A DNA stretch of 64,000 nucleotides from Arthrobacter sp. UKPF54-2 (GCF_007858535.1 NZ_CP040174.1:806001-870000); one strand, 5' to 3'; positions 38,697-49,176 are shown, counted from the first letter of the stretch. Notes: generated from the letters alone by a model not told the origin. Translations and numbers: made by a program.

Positions 38697-38713
38697 TTGA
38701 TGAATCCTTGACG
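38697..38713. promoter_or_regulatory. Candidate KdpE operator (11-bp-spaced direct repeat)
   Basis: TTGATG (38697-38702) and TTGACG (38708-38713) are direct repeats whose starts are 11 bases apart, one helical turn. This is the normal geometry for OmpR/PhoB-type regulators such as KdpE. It lies in the 169-base gap between the permease and kdpD. Confidence 0.45.
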
Positions 38714-38758
38714 CCGCCCTCCCCCGCCGGACGCTGGCCGGAATGGAAGAATGACTGC

Positions 38759-41476
38759 ATGGCACGTGGAACGCTGCGCATCTTCCTGGGGTCCGCGCCG
38801 GGGGTCGGTAAGACCTACGCCATGCTCCGGGAAGGGCACCGGCTCCGGAGTGCCGGCGAGGACGTAGTGGTCGCCTTCGCCCGCGACCGCGGCCGGAGGG
38901 ACACCCGGGAACTGCTGGCCGGCCTTGAAACGATCAAGCCCAGGCGCGTGCCCCTTGGCCAGGTCGACGTCGAGGAACTGGACCTGGAAGCGGCCCTGCG
39001 CCGGGCTCCCTCCACCGCGATTGTGGACGAGTATGCCCACGCCAACGCCCCCGGCAGCCGGAACCGGCACCGCTGGCAGGACATCGACGAGCTGCTGGCG
39101 GCCGGGATCAACGTGCTGTCCACCCTGGACATCCAGCAGCTGGACTCCCTGGCGGACGTCGTCAGCGCCATCACGCACGTACGCCCCACGGAGACCGTTC
39201 CCGACGGCATCGTCCGGCGGGCCGACGAACTGCAGCTGGTGGACCTCTCTCCCGAGCTGCTCCGGGAGCGCCTCGCCGCCGGGAAGATCGTGCCGGCCGA
39301 CCGCATTGACGCGGCGCTGTCCAACTATTTCCGCCCCGGAAACCTGGCGGCCCTGCGTGAACTCGCCCTGTTGTGGCTGGCCGACAGGGTCGACGAGGGC
39401 CTGGCCGGCTACCGGGAGGGGAGCCGGATCGACGCCAACTGGCCGGCCCGCGAGCGCGTCGTGGTCGGGCTGGCGGGCGGGGCCGAGGGCGAGACGCTGA
39501 TCCGCCGCGGCGCCCGGCTGCTCAACCGCGTCAGCGGCAACGACCTGCTGGCCGTCCATGTCCGGGCTTCGGACGGCGCGGGAGCTGAGTCGCTGCAGGC
39601 CCTTGAGGCGCAACGGCAGCTGGTCCAGAGCCTCGGCGGCAGTTACCACGTGGTCACCGGCGACGAAACGTCCGAGGCGCTCCTGGACTTCGCCCGCAGC
39701 GTCAACGCCTCCCAGCTGGTGCTCGGCGTCTCCCGCCGGGGCACGGCGGCACGGCTGATGACCGGGCTGCGGGGCGGAGGCACCGCGGCCAAGGTACTCC
39801 GCGACTCGTCCGGCCTCGATGTCCACCTGGTGCCCCAGCAGAGCGGGCCAAGCGGCGTCCGGCGGAGCAGGCGGGGGGACCTGGGCCGGACCCGGGTCAC
39901 CGTCGGCTTTGGCCTGGCAGTAGTTGTTCCTGCGGCGCTCCAGCTGCTGCTGGAACTGAATCCGGACAAGAACCTGGCCACCTCCATGCTGGTCCAGCTC
40001 ACGGGCTCCGTCGCGGTGGCCCTGGTAGGCGGCCTCTGGCCGGCAGTCCTCGCGGCCCTGTGGAGCAGCCTGCTGGTGAACTATTTCTCCACCCCGCCGG
40101 TGGGCAACCTGACCATCAGCGACGCCCAGAATGTCCTGGCCCTGCTGGTGTTCGTCGGCGTGTCCGCCGCCGTCGCCGCCGTCGTCGACCGCTCCGCCCG
40201 GCGCTCCAAGGAGGCTGCCCGGGCCAGGGCAGAAGCCGCCACCCTGGCGGAACTCTCCCGCGGCGCCGCCGGCTCCGAGGACACCGTGACGGGCCTGCTG
40301 GAACAGGCACTGGATGTCTTCCAGGTCCGCGGCGCGGCGCTGTACGGCCTCACGGGCGGTGACGCCGACGCCGGCCCCGCACCGGCGCAGCCCGGCGGCA
40401 CGGCGCAGCCTGAAGGAGCCCCGCGATGGCGGCTGCTGGCCGGCGTCGGCGATTTTAGCTCCGCGGCAGCCCCCGACGGCGGGGACGTCGGGGACGCCGG
40501 CCCCACCGGCGACAACGTCGAAGAGATCAACGCCGGCACCCGGCTGGTCCTCTCCGGTCGGGTGCTGCCGGCCAGCGACCGACGCCTGCTCGGCGCCTTC
40601 GGCGTACACCTCCTGGCCCAGCTGGAGAACCAGCAGCTGCTGGCGAGCCGGAGCCAGCTACGGCGTCTGGCCGAGAGCAACACCATGCGCACCTCGCTGC
40701 TGCGCGCCGTCTCGCATGACCTCCGCACGCCCCTGGCCGGCATCAAGCTCGCAGTCGGCGGCCTGCGCCAAGACGGCGTCCGCTACACCCGGGAAGAGGA
40801 ACGGGAGCTGCTGGAGACCATCGAGGAGTGCTCGGACCGGCTGGAGGCCCTGGTGGGGAACCTGCTGGACATGTCCCGAATCACCTCCGAGTCCGTCCAC
40901 CCACTCCTGCGGCCCGTGCGCTGGTACGAGGTGGTCAGCGGCGGCCTGCACGGAGTTCCGGCGGACCGGGTCCGGGTGGAGCTGCCGGCGAACATGCCGG
41001 AGGTCGAGGCGGATCCCGGCATGCTGGAGCGCGTGATCGCGAACATCGTCGAAAATGCCGTCAAGTATGCCCCCGATTCGGACATTGTGCTGACCGGCAC
41101 CGCCGGCGGCCTCGGCGCGGCCACCGTGGGCGGCCGGCCTGCCGGGGAGCTGCGGATCATCGACCACGGCGCCGGCGTCCCGGCGGAGGACGTGGTGGAG
41201 ATGTTCCAGCCCTTCCAGCGCCTGGACGACGCGGGCCGCGCCGGCGGCGTCGGCCTCGGCCTGGCGGTGGCCAGGGGGTTCACCGAGGCGATGGGTGGCC
41301 GGTTGAGCGCGGAAGCCACCCCGGGCGGCGGGCTGACCATGGTAGTCAGCCTGCCGCTGTCCGAGGGGGCGCCCGTCCAGAAGCGGCCGGGTCAGGCGCC
41401 GCTGGAGCCCCAGTCGGCCATAGTCGGCCGGCACCACGCACCGCCGATCCTCTCGTCCCCGACGGATCTGCCATGA
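38759..41476 (+). CDS. kdpD: KdpD sensor histidine kinase
   Basis: 905 residues from ATG 38759. N-terminal KdpD domain with Walker [14 protein letters not shown] (about 10-22) and the [17 protein letters not shown]alker B region; USP-like domain about 235-365; four membrane helices about 385-485; a GAF-like part; HisKA with [19 protein letters not shown] box (His653); HATPase with [22 protein letters not shown] and [12 protein letters not shown]. Senses potassium limitation/ionic stress in known members. It overlaps kdpE by 4 bases. No kdpFABC genes are present here. Confidence 0.96.
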   Translation: MARGTLRIFLGSAPGVGKTYAMLREGHRLRSAGEDVVVAFARDRGRRDTRELLAGLETIKPRRVPLGQVDVEELDLEAALRRAPSTAIVDEYAHANAPGSRNRHRWQDIDELLAAGINVLSTLDIQQLDSLADVVSAITHVRPTETVPDGIVRRADELQLVDLSPELLRERLAAGKIVPADRIDAALSNYFRPGNLAALRELALLWLADRVDEGLAGYREGSRIDANWPARERVVVGLAGGAEGETLIRRGARLLNRVSGNDLLAVHVRASDGAGAESLQALEAQRQLVQSLGGSYHVVTGDETSEALLDFARSVNASQLVLGVSRRGTAARLMTGLRGGGTAAKVLRDSSGLDVHLVPQQSGPSGVRRSRRGDLGRTRVTVGFGLAVVVPAALQLLLELNPDKNLATSMLVQLTGSVAVALVGGLWPAVLAALWSSLLVNYFSTPPVGNLTISDAQNVLALLVFVGVSAAVAAVVDRSARRSKEAARARAEAATLAELSRGAAGSEDTVTGLLEQALDVFQVRGAALYGLTGGDADAGPAPAQPGGTAQPEGAPRWRLLAGVGDFSSAAAPDGGDVGDAGPTGDNVEEINAGTRLVLSGRVLPASDRRLLGAFGVHLLAQLENQQLLASRSQLRRLAESNTMRTSLLRAVSHDLRTPLAGIKLAVGGLRQDGVRYTREEERELLETIEECSDRLEALVGNLLDMSRITSESVHPLLRPVRWYEVVSGGLHGVPADRVRVELPANMPEVEADPGMLERVIANIVENAVKYAPDSDIVLTGTAGGLGAATVGGRPAGELRIIDHGAGVPAEDVVEMFQPFQRLDDAGRAGGVGLGLAVARGFTEAMGGRLSAEATPGGGLTMVVSLPLSEGAPVQKRPGQAPLEPQSAIVGRHHAPPILSSPTDLP

Positions 41477-42147
41477 CCGCGGTGCTGGTGGTTGACGACG
41501 ACCCCTACCTGCTGCGCGCCCTGCGCATCACGCTGCGGGCCCACGGCTACGAGGTCAACGTGGCGGAGAACGGGCAGTCCGCCCTCCTCGCGGCGGCCCG
41601 CACGCCTCCGGCGCTGGTCATCCTGGACCTGGGCCTGCCGGACATGGACGGCACCGCGGTCCTGGCGAAGCTCCGCGGCTGGAGCCAGGTTCCGGTGCTG
41701 GTGCTCTCGGCCCGCCACGGCTCCGAGGACAAGGTCCAGGCACTGGACGCCGGCGCGGACGACTACATCACGAAGCCGTTCGGACTGGACGAACTGCTCG
41801 CCCGGCTGCGGGCGCTGCTGCGCCGCAGCGCCGACGGCGCCGAGCCGCCGGTGGTCGCCACCGATGCCTTCACCGTGGACCTCGGCAAGCGCCGGGTCAC
41901 CCGCGACGGCGAGGATGTCCGGCTCACCCCGACGGAGTGGAAAATGCTCGAGGTGCTGGTGCGGAACCCGGAGAAGCTCATCACGCAGCAGCAGCTGCTC
42001 TCCGAGGTCTGGGGCCCGGCCTACGCGAAGGAGACCAACTATCTCCGCGTGTACATGGCCCAGCTGCGCCGCAAGCTGGAACCGGACGCCGCCACGCCCC
42101 GGCACCTGCTCACCGAGGCCGGGATCGGCTACCGGTTCCTGCCCTAG
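41473..42147 (+). CDS. kdpE: KdpE response regulator
   Basis: 224 residues. Receiver domain with acidic pocket VVDDD and phospho-acceptor Asp52 in VILDLGLPDMDG, Lys in YITKPFGLDELLARL. OmpR-type winged helix from about 130 (LTPTEWKMLEVLVRNPEKLITQQQLLSEVWG, TNYLRVYMAQLRRKLE). Activated by KdpD. Its target here is likely the divergent permease, kdpDE itself or unlinked kdpFABC. Confidence 0.96.
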   Translation: MTAVLVVDDDPYLLRALRITLRAHGYEVNVAENGQSALLAAARTPPALVILDLGLPDMDGTAVLAKLRGWSQVPVLVLSARHGSEDKVQALDAGADDYITKPFGLDELLARLRALLRRSADGAEPPVVATDAFTVDLGKRRVTRDGEDVRLTPTEWKMLEVLVRNPEKLITQQQLLSEVWGPAYAKETNYLRVYMAQLRRKLEPDAATPRHLLTEAGIGYRFLP

Positions 42148-42160
42148 CTGAGTCCGGGGG

Positions 42161-43537
42161 TCAGCAGGCGTCCGCCTCGGCGTTCAGGTCCCGGCCCCGG
42201 GTTTCGGGGGCGAAGAAACCAGAGACCCAGCCGATGGCTGCGTAACTCATCAGGATCCCTGCCACGGGGAGCCATCCCGGCCCTGTTGCGGCGACTACGG
42301 CGGCGGCCAGGATGGGGCCAAGGCCTCCGGAGAGGACGGCGCCCACCTCCTTGACCGTGGTCATGAAGGAGAACCGGCGCTTGGAACCGAACATTTCAAC
42401 CAGCCACGTTGATTCCACGCCGTACATGTTGGGAATCGGGCCGCCAATGTAGATGACGAACACCAGTGCCACCAGGACCGGGTTCCGGGTTTCGATCAGG
42501 AGCATCGCGGGGATGGTGAAGGCGAACTGGAAGGCCGAGAGCCACAGCCACACGATTCTGCGGCCATACTTATCGGTGAGCTTGCCGGTCAGCAGGACGG
42601 TGAGGATCCCCAGAATAGAGCCCAGCGTCACGCCGGTGGTGACAAGGTTGGCATCCATCTTCACGACGGACACGGTCCAGCCGATGAGGAAGCCCTTGAC
42701 GAGGTACACCGAGCCGTTCTCGCCCAGCTTGATTCCCAGGGACACCAGGAACGGCTTCCGGGCATCTGCAGCATCGCGCCACACGCTTTGCTGTTTCGCT
42801 CCGGCGCGGGCCGCCTCCCGGCGCTGCTTGACGATCTCAAAGACGGGCGATTCGTTCACGGTGCGCCGCAGGTACAACGCGACGAGGGTGGTGGCAACGC
42901 TGAGCAGGAACGGGATACGCCAGCCCCAGCTCAGGAACTGCTCTTTCGGCAGCTGCGACATCAGCAGCCACAGGGCGCTGGCCAGCAACACCCCTGTGGC
43001 AGTCCCCAGGGCCACCACCGCGCCGTAGAAGCCGCGGCGGGCGCTGGGCGCCGACTCCACGAGCAGGAGCGAGGCGCCTGAAAGTTCGGCGCCGGCGCCG
43101 AACCCCTGGATGAGGCGCAGCAGGACCAGCAGGGCCGGCGCGGCGACCCCGATTTGGGCATACGTGGGCAGCAGGCCCATCCCGAGGGTGGCGAGCCCCA
43201 TCATTCCCACCGTGATGACCAGGACGGATTTGCGGCCGTACTTGTCTCCCAGGTATCCGAAGTAGATGCCGCCGAGGGGCCTGACCAGGAACCCGGAACC
43301 GTAGGCGGCGAAGCTGGCCAGCAGGGCCATCGCCGGGTCGGTGTTCGGGAAGAACAGCGGCCCGAACACCAGGGCGGCTGCCAGCGTGTAGAGCGTGAAG
43401 TCCATGTATTCCAGCGCCGAGCCGAGCCAGGAGGAGATCGAGGTCCGGCGCAGTTCGGCCGGCGGCACCTCCGGGTCGGCAGCAAAATCCACTGCCTCTG
43501 GCTCTGCGTATTTCACGTTCATGTTTTCAGTAACCAC
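42161..43537 (-). CDS. MFS importer, metabolite:H+ symporter (MHS) type
   Basis: 458 residues, 12 membrane helices. MFS signature YLGDKYGRKSVLVITVGMM after helix 2 and LTGKLTDKYGRRIVWLW after helix 8; ISSWLGSALEYMDFTLY and LIQGFGAGAELSGASLLLVESAP are typical of MHS carriers for organic acids. GTG start with AGGAAGAT upstream. Last gene of the minus-strand CoA-degradation cluster, so it probably imports that cluster's acid substrate. Confidence 0.9.
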   Translation of the reverse strand: MVTENMNVKYAEPEAVDFAADPEVPPAELRRTSISSWLGSALEYMDFTLYTLAAALVFGPLFFPNTDPAMALLASFAAYGSGFLVRPLGGIYFGYLGDKYGRKSVLVITVGMMGLATLGMGLLPTYAQIGVAAPALLVLLRLIQGFGAGAELSGASLLLVESAPSARRGFYGAVVALGTATGVLLASALWLLMSQLPKEQFLSWGWRIPFLLSVATTLVALYLRRTVNESPVFEIVKQRREAARAGAKQQSVWRDAADARKPFLVSLGIKLGENGSVYLVKGFLIGWTVSVVKMDANLVTTGVTLGSILGILTVLLTGKLTDKYGRRIVWLWLSAFQFAFTIPAMLLIETRNPVLVALVFVIYIGGPIPNMYGVESTWLVEMFGSKRRFSFMTTVKEVGAVLSGGLGPILAAAVVAATGPGWLPVAGILMSYAAIGWVSGFFAPETRGRDLNAEADAC

Positions 43538-43556
43538 GGATTATCTTCCTAGTGTG

Positions 43557-43574
43557 GAGCCGGCAAGCCGGCTC
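43557..43574. repeat. 8-bp palindrome upstream of the importer
   Basis: GAGCCGGC-AA-GCCGGCTC, a perfect inverted repeat 20 bases before the importer start (minus strand) in the 110-base gap after the MaoC gene. It could be a regulator site or an attenuating hairpin. Confidence 0.5.
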
Positions 43575-43647
43575 AGCCGCAACTTCATTGTTCGGATGGT
43601 GTTGGTGCAGTTTCGTGCAGTGGAGCAGAGCGGACCCTGCAGTCGCC

Positions 43648-44103
43648 TCAAATCCTCAGGAGGGACACAGTCTCGGCGATGCAGGCCGGCTTTTCGGAGC
43701 CTTCCAGCTCGATCCGGTGCAGGACCTTCAGCTGCCGGCCGTTAGCCGTCCCGGTCACGGAGGTCAGCGTCAGCCGGTCCCGGATCCGGGAGCCGGCCCT
43801 GGCCGGGGCCGGGAACCTGACCTTGTCCAGGCCGTAATTGATGACCGATTCCGCGCCCTGAACCCGGTACACCTGTCCGGCCAGGTACGGCAGCATCGAG
43901 AGGCTCAGGTAGCCGTGGGCCACGGTGGCGCCGAAGGGACCGTGGGCAGCCCGCTCCGGGTCGGTGTGGATCCACTGCCGGTCCAGGGTGGCGTCGGCGA
44001 AGGCCTGGATCTGCGATTGCTCCAGCCGGTGCCAGCCGCTCACGCCGAGTTCCTGTCCTGTGACGCCCTCCAGCTCGGCGATATTTTCAAACAGCCTCAT
44101 CAT
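43648..44103 (-). CDS. MaoC-like enoyl-CoA hydratase
   Basis: 151 residues, hot-dog fold. The hydratase-2 motif reads FADATLDRQWIHTDPERA with the catalytic Asp/His pair, then GATVAHGYLSLSMLPYLAG and INYGLDKVRFPAPARAGSRIR. Adds water to a 2-enoyl-CoA (R-specific in known members). Its ATG overlaps the thiolase stop (TGATG). Confidence 0.92.
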   Translation of the reverse strand: MMRLFENIAELEGVTGQELGVSGWHRLEQSQIQAFADATLDRQWIHTDPERAAHGPFGATVAHGYLSLSMLPYLAGQVYRVQGAESVINYGLDKVRFPAPARAGSRIRDRLTLTSVTGTANGRQLKVLHRIELEGSEKPACIAETVSLLRI

Positions 44104-45296
44104 CAGACCCTCTCCAGCAGCATTGCGACGCCCTGGCCCAGGCCCACGCACATCGTGGCCAGGCCGCGGGCGGCGTTTTCGCGTTCCATCCGGCCCAGCA
44201 ACGTCACGACGATCCGTGAACCGGAGGATCCCAGCGGATGACCCAGAGCGATAGCGCCGCCGTCATTGTTGACCGTGCCGGGATCAAGCCCCAGCAGCCG
44301 CATGCAGGCGAGCGACTGTGCGGCGAAGGCTTCGTTGAGTTCGACGGCCCCGACGCTGTCTGGGCCCCAGCCGGCCTTCGCCAAAGCCTTGCGCGTTGCC
44401 GGGACCGGGCCGACGCCCATGACCTCCGGGGCGACCCCGGCCGCCTGGCTGGTGACGATCCGAGCCCGCGGCGTAAGCCCGTAGCGGGCCACCGCCTCGC
44501 CGCTGGCCACCACCACGGCGGAGGCGCCGTCGTTGAGGGAACTGGAGTTGCCCGCGGTGACGATACCTTCCGTCCGGACGATCGGCCGCAGGGCCGCAAG
44601 CGCCTCCAGGGTGGAGCCGCGCCGCGGTCCCTCATCGGTGTCGACAAACGTAACTTCGCCACGGCGGCCGGTTACCGGCACGGGAACGATCTCGTCCCGG
44701 AACCGGCCCGCGTCAATCGCCGCCAGCGCCCGCTCATGTGAACGCAACGCGAAGCTGTCCGCATCGGCCCGGGAGATCCCCTCGCGCCCGGCCACTTCCT
44801 CAGCCGTCTCCGGCATCGAGAACCGGGCACCGGCCTGCATCCGCGGATTAACGAACCGTGCGCCAATCGAGGTGTCCGCCAGTTCCCCCGGCTTCGCAAA
44901 CGGCTGTTCCGGCTTAGCCATTACCCAAGGTGCCCGGGTCATGGACTCGACGCCGCCGGCCACCACAACGTCGGCGTCGCCGTTGCGGACCGACTGCGCC
45001 GCCATGCTGATGGCGGTCATTCCCGAGGCGCAAAGCCGGTTGACGGTGACCGCGGGGACGGCGTCGGGCAATCCCGCCAACAGCACCGCCATCCGCGCAA
45101 CGTTGCGGTTGTCCTCCCCGGCTTGGTTCACACAGCCGAGGATGACTTCCTCGATGCTGTCAGGAGCGAGGCCCGCCCGGGCCACGGCGGCCTGCAGGAC
45201 GAGGGCGGCCAGGTCGTCGGGCCGGACCGAGGCGAGTGCACCGCCGTGGCGGCCCACCGGAGTGCGGACACCACCGACGAGGAACGCTTCCGCCAT
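44103..45296 (-). CDS. Thiolase (acetyl-CoA C-acyltransferase)
   Basis: 397 residues. Nucleophile Cys89 in VNRLCASGM, GGVESMTRAPWVM, ELNEAFAAQSLA, GGAIALGHPLGSSGSRI with the base His, and CVGLGQGVAMLLE with the second Cys: the classical degradative/PcaF-like layout. Cleaves a 3-oxoacyl-CoA in the last step of the cluster's pathway. Its ATG overlaps the SDR stop (TGATG). Confidence 0.95.
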   Translation of the reverse strand: MAEAFLVGGVRTPVGRHGGALASVRPDDLAALVLQAAVARAGLAPDSIEEVILGCVNQAGEDNRNVARMAVLLAGLPDAVPAVTVNRLCASGMTAISMAAQSVRNGDADVVVAGGVESMTRAPWVMAKPEQPFAKPGELADTSIGARFVNPRMQAGARFSMPETAEEVAGREGISRADADSFALRSHERALAAIDAGRFRDEIVPVPVTGRRGEVTFVDTDEGPRRGSTLEALAALRPIVRTEGIVTAGNSSSLNDGASAVVVASGEAVARYGLTPRARIVTSQAAGVAPEVMGVGPVPATRKALAKAGWGPDSVGAVELNEAFAAQSLACMRLLGLDPGTVNNDGGAIALGHPLGSSGSRIVVTLLGRMERENAARGLATMCVGLGQGVAMLLERV

Positions 45297-46072
45297 CAGC
45301 GCGCCCCGCCGTTGATGTACAGCGTCTGGCCCGAGATGTAGGAGGCGTCGTCGCTGGCGAAGAACGCCACGGCGGCGGCCACTTCTTCGGGCTGCCCCAC
45401 CCGGCCCAGCGGTGTCCGGGCGGCGACCGCCGCCTGGTGCTCTTCCGGGCTGCTGCCGACGCGCTCGGCGGTCGCGGCGGTCATGGACGTGGCGATGTAG
45501 CCGGGGGCCACGGCGTTGACGGTGATGTTGAACGCGCCGAGCTCGATGGCGAGAGTGGCCGTCAGGCCCTGGATGCCGGCCTTCGCAGCCGCGTAATTCG
45601 CCTGGCCGCGGTTGCCCAGGGCGCTGCGGCTGCTGAGCGAGACAATCCGTCCGGACCGGGCCGGGACCATGTACCGTTGCGCGGCCCGGGAGCAGAGGTA
45701 GGCGCTGGTCAGGTTGGTGGCGAGTACCGAGTCCCAGTCCGGGCGCTCCATTTTGAAGAACAGGTTGTCCCGGGTGATGCCGGCGTTGTTGACGAGGATG
45801 TCGAGCCGGCCGAACTCCCGGTGGAGTTCGGCGAAGACCCGGTCCACGGTGGCCTCGTCCGTGACATCGCAAACGGCTGCGACGGCCCGGCCGCCGGCCG
45901 CGAGAACCTCCGGCTGGGCGGAGATCCGTTGCGCCGTGTCCTTGGCGCCGCCCTCGTTGAGGTCCAGGACGACGACGGTTGCACCGCCGGCCGCCAGCTT
46001 CAGGGCGGTGGCGGCGCCGATCCCCTGGGCCCCGCCGGTGACGGCTGCCACCTTGTTCGTGAAGTTGCTCAT
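45296..46072 (-). CDS. SDR 3-hydroxyacyl-CoA dehydrogenase / FabG-like
   Basis: 258 residues. Nucleotide motif TGGAQGIGAATAL (12-24), NNAGITRDNLFF, catalytic Ser in VSLSSRSALG and YAAAK. AAAGGAATCACC precedes the ATG. FabG-like sequence, but its place between acyl-CoA dehydrogenase and thiolase suggests oxidation of a 3-hydroxyacyl-CoA. Confidence 0.92.
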   Translation of the reverse strand: MSNFTNKVAAVTGGAQGIGAATALKLAAGGATVVVLDLNEGGAKDTAQRISAQPEVLAAGGRAVAAVCDVTDEATVDRVFAELHREFGRLDILVNNAGITRDNLFFKMERPDWDSVLATNLTSAYLCSRAAQRYMVPARSGRIVSLSSRSALGNRGQANYAAAKAGIQGLTATLAIELGAFNITVNAVAPGYIATSMTAATAERVGSSPEEHQAAVAARTPLGRVGQPEEVAAAVAFFASDDASYISGQTLYINGGAR

Positions 46073-46104
46073 GGTGATTCCTTTGACTACGTGGGGGTGG
46101 AGAT

Positions 46105-47301
46105 CTAGCTGAAGGCTGAGATGCCGGTGATTTCCCGGCCGATGAGCAGGGACTGGATGGAGTCGGTGCCCTCGTAGGTGGACACCACTTCCATGTCCGT
46201 CATGTGCCTGGCCACGTGGTTCTGAAGCAAGACGCCGTTGCCGCCGAGCATGTCCCGGGCTTCGGAGCAGATCCACCGGGCCTTCTGCGCCGTGTGCATC
46301 TTGGCGAGGGACGCCATTGGCCCGGTCATCCGCCCGTCCTCGGCCAGGACGGCCAGCCGGAAGCAGATCAGCTGCATGGCTGTCAGCTCGGCCAGCATGT
46401 TGGCGAGTTTGTTCTGCACCAGCTGGAAGCTGCCAATTGCTTTGCCAAACTGCTGGCGGGTCTTCGCGTAGTCCACGGCAGTCTCATACGCGGCCATGGC
46501 GTGGCCCAGGGACTCCCAGGATGCCCCGCTGCGGGTGGCGGTCAGGACGCGGGTGACGTCCTTGAAGGAGTGGCAGCCGGTGAGCCGGTTGTCCGCCGGG
46601 ACGCGGAGGTTGTTCAGGGTGATGTCCGGCTGGAGGATGGCGCGCTTGCCGATCTTTCCGGTGATGACCTCAGGGTGGTAGCCGGCTGGGTAGCTGCCGT
46701 CGTCGTTGCGCTCCATAACAAAGGCCTTGACCTTGCCGTCGTCCTCGTCGCGGGCGAAGATAATGACGACGTCGGCCATGCTGGCATTGCCGATCCACCG
46801 CTTGCGGCCGTTGAGGATGTAGCTGTCGCCATCCCGTCTGGCGCTGGTTTCCAGTGCCACCGAGTCGGAGCCGTGATCCGGCTCGGTCAGGGCGAAGGCA
46901 CCGATTTTGTCCAGTGTGGCCATCGACGGAAGCCAGCGTCCCTTTTGCTCATCGCTGCCCAGCATGTTGATAGTGCCCATGGCCAGGCCCGACTGGACAC
47001 CGAGGAAGGTGTTGACCGAGCCGTCGCCGCGGGAGACCTCGGCCGCGACGATCCCGGCAGCGAGCCGGCTCAGCCCCGGGCACCCATAGCCCTTGATGGT
47101 GGTGCCCACAATGCCAAGGGCTGCGAGCTTGGGGATCAGTTCAAACGGGAACTCCGCCCGTTCCCAATAGCCGTTGATGACCGGAAGCAGGTCCTTGTCC
47201 ACGAAGCTTCGGACCTTCAGCCGCAGGGCGCGGTCCTCCGCGGTCAGGAAATCGTCCATCAGGTAGAAGTCAGTGCCGTATTCGGCGGGATCGGTAGTCA
47301 T
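46105..47301 (-). CDS. Acyl-CoA dehydrogenase, glutaryl-CoA-dehydrogenase-like
   Basis: 398 residues. FAD-binding GAFALTEPDHGSDS and RKRWIGNAS; C-terminal base in STYEGTDSIQSLLIGREITGISAF, the pattern of glutaryl-CoA dehydrogenases; GYGCPGLSRLAAGIVAAEVSRGDGSVNTF is also typical. Introduces the 2,3 double bond into a CoA ester, perhaps with decarboxylation if the substrate is a dicarboxylyl-CoA. GGAG lies 9 bases upstream of the start. Confidence 0.92.
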   Translation of the reverse strand: MTTDPAEYGTDFYLMDDFLTAEDRALRLKVRSFVDKDLLPVINGYWERAEFPFELIPKLAALGIVGTTIKGYGCPGLSRLAAGIVAAEVSRGDGSVNTFLGVQSGLAMGTINMLGSDEQKGRWLPSMATLDKIGAFALTEPDHGSDSVALETSARRDGDSYILNGRKRWIGNASMADVVIIFARDEDDGKVKAFVMERNDDGSYPAGYHPEVITGKIGKRAILQPDITLNNLRVPADNRLTGCHSFKDVTRVLTATRSGASWESLGHAMAAYETAVDYAKTRQQFGKAIGSFQLVQNKLANMLAELTAMQLICFRLAVLAEDGRMTGPMASLAKMHTAQKARWICSEARDMLGGNGVLLQNHVARHMTDMEVVSTYEGTDSIQSLLIGREITGISAFS

Positions 47302-47347
47302 TGGGTTCAACTCCAGGGGTGGGATGGGAATTCTGGGGGCCGGGTGC

Positions 47348-47761
47348 TTAGGTGCGGCAAGGGCTGAGCTGGAACTGAGCGAGCCAATGCCGTTCCGCGT
47401 CCGCCAGTGGCCTGGCCGCGCCGGTCTCTGGCGAAACCGCGACCAGGACGGTCCGGCCGTCCACGGCAACTTCGCCGCTCTGGGTGGCTGCGCACTCGAG
47501 CGTGTAGGAACTGGTGCCGATCCTGCTGACCGTCAGCTCGACCGTCAGGTCCCGGCCGTGGAACACGGGACGGCGGTAGTTCAGCTCCAGGGCGGCCACC
47601 ACGGTCGGCGTCGCCGCGGCGGTCCGGGTGCCCGGCGTCGTCGCGCGCCACTGGATCCGGGCCTCCTCGAGCAGCGTCACGACGGCGGCGTGGTTCACGT
47701 GGCCATTGAGATCCTGGTCCGACCAGCGCGGGGAGATCCGTGCCCGGTATGGCTCAGGCAT
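47348..47761 (-). CDS. Acyl-CoA thioesterase (4HBT-like)
   Basis: 137 residues, hot-dog fold. SPRWSDQDLNGHVNHAAVVTLLEEAR contains the Asp-x-x-GHVNH active-site signature of 4-hydroxybenzoyl-CoA-thioesterase-type enzymes. Later VVAALELNYRRPVFHGRDLTVELTV. Overlaps the CoA-transferase stop by 8 bases, so it is translated with it. It may hydrolyse stalled CoA intermediates. Confidence 0.88.
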   Translation of the reverse strand: MPEPYRARISPRWSDQDLNGHVNHAAVVTLLEEARIQWRATTPGTRTAAATPTVVAALELNYRRPVFHGRDLTVELTVSRIGTSSYTLECAATQSGEVAVDGRTVLVAVSPETGAARPLADAERHWLAQFQLSPCRT

Positions 47762-49004
47762 GCGCCAGGATTTTCTGCTGGAGCAGCCAGTCGCGGACCA
47801 GCTCGGAACTTTCGTTGAGCTCTGGAGGCGCGAGCGGGTACTCGACGGGGGTGCGGGAGTACTCCACGGGGTGCCGGACGGTGGGGATCCTCCGCGTCCC
47901 GCTGCCGGCGAGGACCACCGGCTGCAGTCCCAGGCGTTCGGCGAAATCGACACCGCCGCGCACGTCCTGGATCGGGGCGCAAGGCAGGCCGGCGTCGGAG
48001 AGCTGCGAGAACCACTGCGCGGCGGATTGCGTTGCCAGGACGGTGTGAAGGATCTCCCGGAGTTCATCCCGGTGCGCATTGCGCTGCAGTGTGGTGGCGA
48101 ACTTCGGGTCCGTGGCGACGTCGGGGATGGCCAAGGCAGCGCAGAGCCGCACGAACTGGGCATCGTTGCCCGTCGCGATGATGATCATGCCGTCCCCGGT
48201 CTGCATCGGTGCATAGGGGTACATACTGGGATGTTCGTTGCCCATCCGGGTCGGCACCACACCGCCGGTCACGTAGGCCGCGGACTGGTTGACCATGCCG
48301 GACAGAGCCGAGGTCAGCAGGTTCAGCTCCACCAGCTGGCCCTCACCGGTCCGGTCTTTGTGGTGCAGGGCCCCCAGAATGCCGATGGCCGCGTGCAGGC
48401 CGGTGATGACGTCAAACAGGGCGATGCCGGCCCGGTACGGCTGCGTGCCCTGGTCACCGGTCAGGCTCATCATCCCGGAGGCTGCCTGCACAAGCAGGTC
48501 ATACCCCGGGATGTGCGCGCCGGCGCCGGTGCCGAACCCGGTGATGGATGCGTAGATGATGTCCGGCTTCAGCTCGGCGGCGGCGGTGTAGTCCAGCCCA
48601 AGGCGTTCCATGTTGCCCGGCTTGAAATTTTCGATCATGACGTCCGCGGAACGGATCAGCGCACGCGCCACCTCCAGGTCCTCCGGGTCTTTGAGGTCAA
48701 GTGCGATTGAGTGTTTGTTGCGGTTCACTGCCAGAAAGAACGTGGCCTTCCCGTCGCGGACCGGGGGCATGTAGCTGCGGGTGTCGTCACCCTCGGGCCC
48801 CTCAACTTTGATCACCGTGGCGCCCATATCGGCCAGCAGCATGGTGGCGTAGGGGCCGGCAAGTACCCGGCTGAAATCTGCGATCACGACGCCGGCCAGC
48901 GGACCCGACCCTGCGCGGCCGAGCGGTCCGGGGGCCGGGCTGGCAGCGTCCGGGAGCGGACCGCGGCCCGCCCCGGCGGCCGATTCAGCGTTCGGTTGAT
49001 TCAT
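47754..49004 (-). CDS. Family III (CaiB/BaiF) CoA-transferase
   Basis: 416 residues from ATG 49004, GGAGG site upstream. VIADFSRVLAGPYATMLLADMGATVIKVEGPEGDDTR is the family opening, and IPGYDLLVQAASGMMSLTG carries the catalytic Asp. It moves CoA from a donor (succinyl-CoA in glutarate CoA-transferases) to a free acid. As first gene of the minus-strand cluster it is probably the activating step. ALDLKDPEDLEVARALI and ERLGLDYTAAAELKPDIIYASITGFG also fit. Confidence 0.94.
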   Translation of the reverse strand: MNQPNAESAAGAGRGPLPDAASPAPGPLGRAGSGPLAGVVIADFSRVLAGPYATMLLADMGATVIKVEGPEGDDTRSYMPPVRDGKATFFLAVNRNKHSIALDLKDPEDLEVARALIRSADVMIENFKPGNMERLGLDYTAAAELKPDIIYASITGFGTGAGAHIPGYDLLVQAASGMMSLTGDQGTQPYRAGIALFDVITGLHAAIGILGALHHKDRTGEGQLVELNLLTSALSGMVNQSAAYVTGGVVPTRMGNEHPSMYPYAPMQTGDGMIIIATGNDAQFVRLCAALAIPDVATDPKFATTLQRNAHRDELREILHTVLATQSAAQWFSQLSDAGLPCAPIQDVRGGVDFAERLGLQPVVLAGSGTRRIPTVRHPVEYSRTPVEYPLAPPELNESSELVRDWLLQQKILAHA

Positions 49005-49176
49005 GTGGTTCCTCCGATATGTGGTCTGCATCACCTACCTTGGCAAGCCGATTGATCCGCGTCCAATACGCATTTGTGCCGAATTGATACCCCAGCCGCA
49101 TCACTGCCTGGGCCGGTTTGTTCGGTATCTTGGGCAGATGAACAACGACGTTTACCCGGGCCGGGCGTGAATCGGG